Shown piece after piece: positions 25,001-31,908 of a stretch of DNA of 64,000 nucleotides. Below the pieces are notes generated by a model, which was given only the letters and a program-made list of their open reading frames with translations, was not told the origin of the DNA and ran no database searches. The DNA is from Tomocerus qinae (Eukaryota > Arthropoda > Collembola > Entomobryomorpha > Tomoceridae), in NCBI GenBank assembly GCA_020055645.1, contig CM034546.1:31000001-31064000 (forward strand). The letters are read 5' to 3'. The first letter of the stretch is position 1; each line of letters opens with the position of its first letter. The position numbers were made by a program, and so were the translations under genes.

Positions 25001-27634
25001 CACATTACCATTTAAACCAACAGAATTTTCTGCAGGGCCCTGACTTCTATTTCCTGCTCTTCCTCTTTGTGAACTCATGATAATAATTGACTGTTCAGAA
25101 CAGAACTTGCGTAATTCACAGAAAAGAATGAATCAAGGAAAATAAATTATTATAAATAATAAAACTTTATCAGTGAATACAAGACTGGCAAAAAAAATTG
25201 CAAAAAAATGAATTGTTTAAGCAAATATGCTATTACTTGAACATAAAAGTAATATTTAACTTGAAAGCAAAAATTTGAAAATGATATTTGAGAAAGAATA
25301 TAGAATGGTAACTTTTGTAATCAATGAAAAAAATAAGTTGATCAAGAATCACTTTCACAAGCTGTAGGTCTTTAGGGTCGCCATAAAATATAAAGAATTT
25401 ATATTTGTTAAGAGTTATGCCAGGTTCTGCTACAGTGTAAAGCAATTATGGAAGCATAAAATGCAGGTTATGCGAATAAACTAAATGCATACACAATACA
25501 CAGTGAGTAATTTAGGCACAAATTAAAGGCTAAGCGAGGTGGAAATGATAAGAATTAATAAAGAAAACTCATTTGTTTCTCTGTAGCCTTCGTGAACGCT
25601 CAGAGAAAACAATAATGAAATTAATATTGAAATTGATACCTTTTTAGTTTATACCAAGAGTAGCTCCTTTGCTACACGATGTAGAGTCAACGACTAAAGC
25701 TGAAATGCATAAACTTCAGAACAAACTTCAATCAATCAAGTGTTAATTCAACTTGATTGGTAACAATAATTTAGTAAATCAAGATTTACTAAAACACAAA
25801 AATAACTTTTATTTAGTTGAAAATGGTGATCTGGCTCACCTTTTGCTGTTAATCACAGCAAAACAGAGTCTTACACAGATCACTATAAACTTAAACTTAA
25901 CAAAACGACTTCGCTCGGGATCCGATCTGACCAGAGCGGAGCAAAGTTTCCAACACGAAACAAGACAAAGAAATCAGCCACGAATTAACTGTGCTCAAAG
26001 CTTTTATAACTTTGGGTTGACCCTACACAGTTAGCATTTTGCTCCAAGTATTTAAACAAGGAGCTTATCTGGACAGAGATATTCCAGCAATATCTTACCT
26101 AACATTATATTGTATTTGCATACAAGCATATCATGTTAAAGAATATACAAATATTCTTTACACCAATAGGAAAGGTTTATATTAATCGTAAGGTTTTTAT
26201 AGTATGGAGTTACATTGCTGAGGCTTTCCTTGTTGTTACACAAAAGAGCTACCTGCACTTCTGTTTCATTTTGAAGTGATTCTAAACAAAATGTTTGTGG
26301 TCCACTATCGCTGAAGGTAGTCCAATTATTCATCCGGACCTTTAAATTTCCATTTCTCAAAAGGCGAATTCTATTTAAATATTAAATTACGTATTCATTG
26401 GTTGTTACATTACAATTTATATTTGTATTAAAAGTATTATAACGCAAAGTAAAATTAGTTTGGATAGAACGGTAATAATTGAAAGAATTAATTTCTATGT
26501 TTTTTCAATTGTATTTCAAAATATGTCATAAATTTTATAATTATTTATATTTTCTAAATCTAAAAAATACATAAAATAAAATAATATCAACTTTAAACTT
26601 TATGATACAATGATGTCATAATATATCATATTATATTGCATCGATAGATAAATGTATTAAAGACTTTTGACATTTACCGGCCATGAAATCCCATTTTTTG
26701 TCATTGACTCTATTTTCCAATTTTGGCTTACAATCATTTGTGCACATGAAAAATTAAATGCATTATAATGAATTTTGAATGCGTTGCTTTCGTTCCAACC
26801 AATTGGGGTATATTCATCTCCATATATTGTAGGAATACTATAATACAATTGGTCATTGTCAACGCACTGAATAGAATTCTGAGATATATTGAGGCCTTGC
26901 CCTAAAGGACAGCATTTTGGAATACATAAATTATGTTGAGATTGGCATCTTTGTTTGCAGATTTTCAACTCCGCATGTTCCTTGTGGATTCTACATAACA
27001 TAATTAAAAAACTGTAAATTATGCAACATAAAACAAAAAACGAATACTAAGGTATTGTTGGTAAGTTAAATAGTGTTTGTACTTTGACACACAATACTCA
27101 TCTGAGGAATAGTATCGCCCTTCATATTCCAAATTGAACATTCGATGCCGAGATTTGGAACTCGGTGCATTTTCTAATTGTGCAAGTTCGTTTATTGGTA
27201 GAGTTGCATCCCAAATTTCCCCTTCTGGGCATGGTAAGTTTGTCTTAGTTCTCTTCTCGGAAAATCTTTATATTAAATAAAGAACAAATCGATTTTGCAA
27301 TCCATTATATAGGCATAAAATGTTTTACGCTAAGCTTGGAAGGTAAATTTTATAAGAATCCTGCCCAATTAAGTTACAACTTAATATAAATATTTCCAAA
27401 CCTTTTGTTTATAATTCCATGACGTTTTTTCCTCCAAGATGAACTAAAATTTTCGATGATGCACGAGCCATTTAAATCTTTATGACAGCATTTTATGTTC
27501 CAAACTCGCTGCACTGTTTTATTATTCACGGTTTGAAAAGAATCAGTGACTCCGATGTAATTCACCATTAAAAATACCAACACCACACTAATCATTCTAT
27601 CTGAATCACTTTTTGACCAGCACAATAGAAACAA
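16085..27634 (-). CDS. Methuselah-like class B GPCR, ten exons, split by a retrotransposon
   Basis: Exons on the - strand, as far as splice sites show: 27634-27402 (signal peptide; a second Met at 27595 starts a hydrophobic run), 27250-27083, 27011-26678, about 26370-26214, 17718-17493, 17405-17323, 16960-about 16745, about 16745-16528, 16436-16231 and 16157-16085. The ectodomain has the Cys-rich plan of Methuselah receptors (LPCPEGEIWD, CIPKCCPLGQGL, FCLESLQ). The membrane half starts RRFITVLNIVEGVFTLTTVA and ends with LDLLSVLPYSYR, DHILGFALFGLYVCNGDTM and a basic tail. The 17492-17406 intron is GC-AG. The junctions before 26370 and 16960 and the overlap near 16745 do not keep frame, so small indels or unseen splicing remain. 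The intron 26213-17719 contains the whole LTR element in the same orientation. Likely a plasma-membrane peptide-type receptor; ligand unknown. Confidence 0.75.
17751..18531 (-). repeat. 3' LTR of the Gypsy element (781 bp)
   Basis: Partner of 25389-26162. In element orientation it begins TGTAAAGAATATTTG and ends ATTCTTTATA. A G-rich purine run (AGAGGTGGGTAA, - strand, just above 18531) precedes it and is the likely polypurine tract for plus-strand priming. A 94-codon ORF on the + strand inside both LTRs is not a gene. Confidence 0.95.
18821..20029 (-). CDS. Third ORF of the Gypsy element, 402 aa, not an envelope
   Basis: Begins at ATG 20029 inside the end of pol, in a different frame, and fills the position where errantiviruses carry env. 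The protein has no signal peptide, no transmembrane run and no furin-type site. The N-terminal half is rich in Pro, Asn and Gln. A Lys/Arg-rich helical stretch (about residues 230-320, e.g. KRHQKARNERRFQRI) is followed by an acidic tail with EMEEEY and DYEEDK that ends SDSDNDA-like (ADSDNDA). It is intact, which implies function. I do not recognise it; a nucleic-acid-binding or assembly accessory protein is a guess. Confidence 0.8.
   Translation of the reverse strand: MQRFPLQNQRERRRQWIPYPRFHNPHQIGNNYWATLIDGLPVPRLQVSFNGLQPTHQNYLLPNLDNNFQSLHTNAYTQTPVDLYTRQVQRWDNLSQRQASQIANNDSLNPCVVDRGILVSETDPTPPEDLITNMPYDPEGTYVTLDVQSNTKSVIASPRMAPLRERVPLAYIPSSPTTALPLDSYHIAKILNDLTVISTQPTVSLMDLNIPQCKDATTKVIAEENQKISQSKQCRIKSLGETFVSRASHEKEMDKQRALKRLQSQPLVTPFFHKPLHPFFRNACKPYKVKSEAALARQKRHQKARNERRFQRIISNEAAMKQCLNSILSLPMPNMSTPDIEMEEEYVPASNGVDNNIQYVPTKLNSPEDILTSEMSNIEITPSNVVIDYEEDKLLADSDNDA
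19938..23516 (-). CDS. pol: Pol polyprotein: protease, reverse transcriptase, RNase H, integrase
   Basis: Open from the slippery site to the stop at 19938, about 1190 codons. No ATG start is needed: a codon counted as the start at 23264 is TTG. The aspartic protease has ILDTGSS near 23355. Residues below count from 23264. RT: LSKGFYQI and the catalytic YFDD at about 372. RNase H: IQSDASNTG at about 521 and ETDHQAL. Integrase: HHCC zinc finger (HLGIRKTY, CISCQKAK, about 745-778), then DDE residues in ITIDLMG (about 806), SDNGTQF (about 866) and ERYNETIK (about 900). A GPY-type module (REGPYTI) lies near 1045. No stops or frameshifts; likely active. It overlaps ORF3 by 92 nt. Confidence 0.95.
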   Translation of the reverse strand, partial: GKLSEPGPALGTHRACSYINDSDSNEILSTCFNDQPCIKVTLFGQAFYAILDTGSSISIIGDEIIDIIRCKNLKCTPFITNVKFLKGYLTTSESIKLNIHYGINSRNQRFVLLNGIVKSILLGRDFLGPTNIGVFIGLGGWTIGLDSKVIPFSKPTYLSYKSKNQEYISNLDANNPLLSFDLHNKSQLPSADLLLHLEDPWKDNEGESIFPTDNVLYIDSFIRPAEVLANWNYYPDVFQNDIYPSSVDDILSTTDLPKSILIPSYLTDIQQSVLTSSLQEFQPMFTSKPGLCKLYKHYIDTGTAKPITARMYPMTPGKRKIFDESFKELLDLDIIEPSNSPWSASGFVVPKPQGGLRFVINYKPLNKYTIPDKYPIPRMEDLISILGSAKYFTVIDLSKGFYQIEMAEEHRHKTAFISPSGLYQFKRMPMGLLNSPSTFQRCMDQVLGDSKWKIACIYFDDCIIFSQEFDQHIQDIITVLTKLKNAGLTINPKKVQLCVQKLYFLGFVIEPNKCYPNPEKVAVLKDFPIPKKPKDILKFLGLFNFYRRFVPNASIHALPLTELLKKDIPFEWNERRQKAFDFLKNSLCALTNLRLPDINKPFIIQSDASNTGIGAILLQEHDNVKYPIWFASKVLSPAQVKYSVSEKELYAVLYAIEKFRGFIEYTRFSIETDHQALTWLRRIKEPAGRLAHWFMILQQYDFDIIYRPGKSADMKPVDALSRVHEVNIMDYDSLFISRKEFVEEQAKDSTLAMVKQFIMSDEAPADSITKAKIKQLSDRAFISPDGLLMRYVGPKNRPWEDERLYWRVWVPSALVTRILNIFHDTPISGHLGIRKTYLRIENRVYWAGMRRDVVKYVKSCISCQKAKPAKLPPVEATAISPSGPWELITIDLMGSYPKGYYQNTYLFVVVDSFTKFVHLIPLRKATSEIITDRLWHLFCTFGLPKTILSDNGTQFTSNHFMDWCALLSIRQFHISPYHAQANLTERYNETIKSMILATVTNCKQWDRYIPELGLALRSAENDSTGFSPAYAFLGRQLRTPFDNALQTQLTESSDITNFAKRLNAIHELVRENIQNIQTAYLRSYNKNCKPRSYSVGDKVMLRTHFLSDSSKGFSAKMADKREGPYTITHKLSTNVYNLLSLATNQMVNKVHANELSPYFQRVDATVPASKSAREKEAMDTVSTIPQSPSNRQ
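23473..23516 (-). promoter_or_regulatory. Programmed -1 frameshift signal (slippery GGGAAAC plus stem)
   Basis: The gag 0-frame reads G GGA AAC at 23516-23510, a canonical X XXY YYZ heptamer. Seven bases downstream a GCCCGG stem (23502-23497 on the - strand) can pair with CCGGGC (23478-23473); a second copy of the same hexamer overlaps it. The pol frame opens exactly in the -1 frame over this site and gag stops 22-24 nt further on. Heptamer, frame and spacing agree, so pol is probably made as a Gag-Pol fusion. Confidence 0.85.
23486..25078 (-). CDS. gag: Gag polyprotein (530 aa)
   Basis: Structural protein that packages element RNA. The N-terminal 200 residues are Gln/Asn/Pro-rich and low complexity. 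The middle (about 215-390) is a helical retrotransposon Gag domain (LELEKYQSIVGYSENEMLQ, WNDFKQRLRSEF). A perfect CCHC zinc knuckle, CFKCGSSQHFIATC, lies near the end at about 23546-23590. It starts at ATG 25078, the first in frame after the leader, and stops at TAG 23488-23486 after overlapping pol by about 35 nt in the -1 frame. Intact. Confidence 0.95.
   Translation of the reverse strand: MSSQRGRAGNRSQGPAENSVGLNGNVRRRILHSPPGGSPRDNVNIQNEQPNDMHDNAQVNIPIIPPQMPNGNANDEPPIANPIPAEHNDAIPHNQEQPEIVPVLRNLIVSLDRGFSTSNANQQAFMNSLQALNNSFIQMSRRIENALAVDHIRNTQSELHSNDHRSQSQNPNISIPLNQQRQPEYSGHRQQNNLPPRRSHSNEQVRSHHLKTSDVKIPTYTGSSDPKTPFDFLLELEKYQSIVGYSENEMLQYVVPLALTQDAYNWLRYENQFYSWNDFKQRLRSEFQSVGYADDLRRELDKRTQGPNETLCSYIRVIIDYYERLGVEFSERDIVHRVLKQCHPEFRLALQGKVIRNLNELKASALQAQELLKSNHTYELPPTVGNLEPSLAWRPIVKPREDTLHFVNYNNTQMTTQLHPASVDPFAFFHSEQHKKSVRFASNPIQPILTTTNRGNNFTQSSYSGNPNKSPLPSPNRSKTPPPSEQRNSAISPNNSRKCFKCGSSQHFIATCPDAQNTSNQGNSRSPARH
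25366..25383 (-). promoter_or_regulatory. Candidate primer binding site of the Gypsy element
   Basis: Just inside the 5' LTR the - strand reads TGGCGACCCTAAAGACC. The TGG start and TGGCGACC core fit the 3' end of a tRNA, of the type other Gypsy elements use with tRNA-Arg. The tRNA identity is a tentative recollection. Confidence 0.5.
25389..26162 (-). repeat. 5' LTR of the Gypsy element (774 bp)
   Basis: Matches 17751-18531 along its whole length. Differences are mostly small insertions or deletions: GAAAGCC versus GCC, one T in a T run, TTTCTTAG versus TTTAG, and a short patch near ACACAAAA. Because LTRs are identical at insertion, the low divergence marks a young copy; the indel bias also fits sequencing error. 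Its outer end abuts GPCR intron sequence with the CCAATA duplication. Confidence 0.95.
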
Positions 27635-28325
27635 AATATTAGAACAACCTTCCCTTTATATATGACTGCTTGGAGTTGTAAACAGTTGTATTTGGTTTTG
27701 AACATATTATGGTAAGATAAAATAGCGAATTGTTTGTTCAAGATCCGATTGGCATCTGCCGTTTCCCATAGGGCATTTTATTGCGTCTGTCATAAAATTA
27801 CAACTTTACTCCGCATTAGGATTAAGGTGTTTGTCCGTAGTAGTTTGTTCGGGGAAATTCTAGTTCTAGGTTATCTTTGAAGGAGAAAATAGCAAAGATA
27901 ATTCTTATACGAGGACATTTTTGCTTACCGTTTTAATTATCAGCCATGTAAGTTTTCGGATTTCCTTTGAACAAATAATCACAGTTTGGCCTCCCCACAA
28001 TCATTACAAATACGGATTTGTTTACTACGCGTACAAATGTATAGTTAAGTAATTTTATGCTATACATATATTTTGCAATTCGATTGAGGTTAAGTACCAT
28101 TCAATTGTAACTGTAAACAGCGTAGATAATTCGATATATAACGGCATTGGAGTTTGTGGTAAACTGCCCAAAATACAATAATAATGTCTCAAATCCAATA
28201 TTTTGCGCAATAACTCTGTTTACAGACTGCAGAACCTACATTAACAAGTTTTTTTAGGTTACAAAATAAAATGGATTACAATTTATTGCTATCCAAAAGA
28301 CCCTGCACAGAGTTCAGGGTTTTCA
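27635..28325. other. Upstream region of the GPCR gene, no gene seen
   Basis: AT-rich sequence upstream of the - strand GPCR start. It should contain that gene's promoter, but I cannot point to a specific element. Confidence 0.4.
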
Positions 28326-28333
28326 TATTCAAC

Positions 28334-29140
28334 CAAGGTATCGAAAAACCCTCGACCCCGGGTTTTTTGGGTTTTTTAGGGTTTTTTGGGTTTAAGGGTT
28401 TTTTATATAATTATAGGAATAAAAACAAGCCTATACTTTAGTATATATAGGAAAACTACAGCTGACAATAACAACAACCATGTAATCCTGAAACTACCAG
28501 TATTTATGTCTATAAAATCAAAAATTAAGGCATAAAAATTTAATTTTTAACATGTTTTAGCACAGTTAACACGAATTATTTTTCGTGAGCACCTATATTT
28601 GATAACTAGTGAAAAACTATGTATTATTATATATTACTAATTAAAATGACTTAAAGAAATTCCTTCATTAATATGGAGCTTAAAGCAGTACAGTAATAAA
28701 TATGTAAGTGATTAATTTAAATTCAGTATAATTAATGTTTCCACTTATGCATTCATTGGCAATTCGTAAGTAGAAGTTAATTATGTAATTAAACCAATAT
28801 CTTCACGGCGATTAAAATATATACATAAAACAAATAATCACATCACGATCGTGATGTTTATACATATTCACACGAATTACTGCAAGTATATTTTATAAAG
28901 AATAAAAGCTAACTATTTTGTTTCCACCTGATTATGCATTTGTTTACATTTTCAAATAGAAATATGACAAAGTTAGTATGTTTTGCTTATATAGATGGAG
29001 CTTTAGTGTAAATTATAGCATGTTTTGTAAAATACCCAAAAAACCCAATAAACCCCGGGTTTTTTAAGTGAAGCGGGGTGGGTTTTTTGCCAAAAAACCC
29101 AAAAAACCCCAACCCATAAAAAACCCGACCCACAACCCTG
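28334..29140. mobile_element. Non-autonomous hAT-like element, 807 bp, 8 bp TSD
   Basis: Flanked by the same 8 bp, TATTCAAC, at 28326-28333 and 29141-29148. The ends are CAAGGTATCG... and ...CACAACCCTG, i.e. CA(A/G)GGT at both termini in inverse. Inside, both ends carry runs of GGGTTTTTT or its complement AAAAAACCC, so the element can fold back strongly. The middle is AT-rich and non-coding. An 8 bp duplication with CAGGG-type ends is the hAT signature. Confidence 0.85.
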
Positions 29141-29935
29141 TATTCAACCTAGATTATGAAAACCTTATAAAAGTCTAAGTATACTATGCACTACACTCGT
29201 ACCTATTCAATTTATTTGAATTTCAGAGAAAATATTCAAGACAATTTTAAAACAAATAAATTGAAATTGTATCTATTATTTAGTATTTAAGTGTAGTAGG
29301 TATTTAGGACACTTTAAGTGATACGTGGTGCCCATGCACATTTTTTACATTTCCTATATATCAATCCCTTGACTGAAAACAGTATTTTTAGGAACCTGGT
29401 TGTATTGTACAATGTTTTAGGTAAGTGACAAATGGGAGCGCCGCGTAAATTTTTAATTGTGAAGATTATATTTCCATCTTTGCTTTGCCCATACTAACTT
29501 ATTCCTTACTACAGACATGTGTACATATAGTGTATGTGGTGGCTCCTTTATAATCGTGGTTGTTGTAAGAGTAAATTTGTGGGATATCTAATATACAGTG
29601 GACAATGACATTAATTATATACTCTCAAATTTTATAAGCGTGAAGTAGTGTCATGCTACTTATATCTGTAGAATCCTACATAGTAAATAATAAACTATTG
29701 CAAAGCGGAAATATAATGGCAGAGAAGTTTATCTTGAGCTTAAATCACGTGATCCTTGACCTCTGACTAATTAATCCACTTATAAATGGCACATAGCTGG
29801 TTAAATGTAGAACGAGATAGTACACGCACGACCTGTAATTTAAAGAACTGGAGCTATCCCTTTTCAATTAATTTTCAGTTTTCTATAAACTTATCCCGCC
29901 AGAGAAATTTTGTTACCCATTTAGTAGAGTCATAG

Positions 29936-29989
29936 AACATGCCAGCGCGCTGGCATGTTAGTACATTGTACATTGTACATTGTACATTC
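29936..29989. repeat. 24 bp perfect palindrome plus TACATTG tandem
   Basis: AACATGCCAGCG and its exact complement form a perfect palindrome at 29936-29959 with no loop. It is followed at once by four copies of a 7 bp unit (GTACATT) at 29961-29988. It lies about 1.9 kb upstream of the first SMYD gene. It may be a cruciform-prone site or a protein-binding palindrome. Confidence 0.8.
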
Positions 29990-30871
29990 GCTCGAACTTA
30001 ACATGTAACCTCCTACTTAAAATTTTCCAACTGACTTTACTCGAAGATAACTCAACATAACCCAAACATGTTTACATCATTGGATTCGTCGTAAACGATT
30101 TTACAATATATGTAATTTATAGATACCGACGAAGCCCGTAGCTTTAATAGTAATTATTACAAATTCGTATATTTAACATTAGTGAGGTAGGAAATTTCAA
30201 ACAAAAGTCAAACCCGCTCCATCTGGCACGAAATGCACGACCGTGCCAGGCAGCTAATTATCACAGTGTGCAGCGGTTGAATTAGGTATTGCAAGCCTTT
30301 GTACGATAGATAGAACCAAAATTACATTGAGTTTTAGCTATTTTTAATTTTAAACCCCTCTCCAGTCAGGGGGGCAACCAATTAATCCATTAACAAACTA
30401 AGTAGTATTATTTATCTGTTAGATTTATCACGAAAATTTGAACAGTTTTGCTCTATTAACCGTTAGAAATTATCGTTTTCCGGGGGGTTTCCGGCCGGAT
30501 GGACAAAAAGACAGTCTTCAGAATCAGAAATAGTATTCACATACAGAGAAGATAACTTCTCTGAATAAACCGTGGTGAAGGTTGACATAAAGTAGTGGTG
30601 AAAGCGAATTCTAAATGCAGTACTAATGCAAATTAAAGTACAACCTTTTTAATACAAGTGACAAGGAAGAAAAAAATTTAACTAGTCAGGTCGAGCTCAA
30701 AAGTCAAATTAACGCCATTTTTACTATTGATTTTACATCATTGCCTTAAAAACATTAAATGAATCATCTCAATATATTCGGGAGTTATTGTAATCATACA
30801 TACATAAGCTCACCCACAGACAGACGTCAGCGGTGAAGGTATAATAAATCAACTAACCGATATAATGTAAG

Positions 30872-31140
30872 ACATGGGAATCGCAGAATATAAGAAACCG
30901 ACTCGAATATTGGGATTGTGATACAGATTACTGTTTATTGTGTTTTGTTTTAGTCTCAGTAAGCGTTGAAGCAGACGGTTATAACAAGAACCAATGAAAT
31001 GAACATTTAGATATGATATGAAGAATATATTTCTGCAAGTCTTGCAGAGTGCAATGCGTCACGTTCGATTCTTCAAAACTGCAGTAAGTGTAACGAATGC
31101 ATAGTCATCCAAACATCTAATAAAAGGTTTCTCGGTGACG
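30872..31140. repeat. Upstream block of the SMYD unit, copy 1
   Basis: Holds two stretches that recur before the other SMYD copies. ATGGGAATCGC ... CCGACTCGA ... ACAGATTACTG ... TTTAGTCTCAGTAAGCG (30876-30965) matches 43659-43775 and 48336-48442, and more loosely 37615-37705 and 47085-47180. TTTCTCGGTGACGTGG (31127-31142) matches 38441-38452 and 47836-47850. The second contains a TGACGTGG core like a CREB/bZIP site, about 770 bp before the SMYD start codon. Confidence 0.6.
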
Positions 31141-31908
31141 TGGACGTGGCAGTCACATAATATATTCTTTGGTTTGCATTTCTATAACTAATAATAGTTG
31201 ACTTTATTATCATATTGCACGATTTATTTTCATCGTCGTTTTATTATAATCAAAAACTAATAAAATTTCATTACACGATATTTGTCGGTTTAAAATAAAA
31301 GAATTAGTTCACCAATAAAATTGTTCAAATAAGTTAAAAACAGTTAAACAACCAACCAATTGCTTAAATGCAGCTCTCTATCATTTTGAATTTGCTTAAA
31401 ACGTATTCTTAACACAAGCGGATATTTTTATTTGACTCATTTTGCTGTTTATTTACAAAAGGTAAGCTTTTAATCGTTAAGCGAAACATTACCAGAAATT
31501 GTATTGAAAATCTTTGTTCGATAGTGTGCAAAATTAGAATAAATAACAACCTGTTACGATGTTCTCATTTTAATGCATCAACAGTTGACGATGATCACAC
31601 AGAAATTATTTTATCGGAGGTTTGAATTAGGCAAATGGTTTCGTAAAACTTTTTTACCTATGACTTACGTGTGTATACTGTTTTAGTTAGTAGGAATGAT
31701 AAATTATATCGATTTTTTTATAGTACAAGTTAATAAGTTTGTTTGAACATGTCTTATAAAAAGAATTGAAGGAAAATATTCTGATTTGTATTACAAAATG
31801 ATTTCAGACCTTACGACTAAGCGGTTTTGTAAAGTAGGTTCAAAAAATGAATAAAGGAAAATGCTCCTAGATTAATTTTTTGGACGAATTTTCTTCTTTC
31901 TAGTTATA

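Larger units (their letters stand above)
17751..26162 (-). mobile_element. Full-length Ty3/Gypsy LTR retrotransposon, ~8.4 kb
   Basis: Two near-identical LTRs (17751-18531 and 25389-26162) enclose gag, pol and a third ORF, all on the - strand. The flanks carry the same CCAA(TA) next to each end (left ...ATACCAATA, right CCAATAGG), a target-site duplication of 4-6 bp depending on where the LTR end is drawn. LTR termini form an imperfect 10 bp inverted repeat (TGTAAAGAAT...ATTCTTTATA in element sense). Domain order PR-RT-RNaseH-INT defines Ty3/Gypsy. Intact ORFs and few LTR differences suggest recent movement. It sits in an intron of the GPCR gene. Confidence 0.95.

Noticed and set aside
27635-31900. 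tRNA or other RNA genes in the gene-poor stretch
   Set aside because: Scanned by eye for A/B box pairs and cloverleaf-like symmetry; nothing convincing was found.
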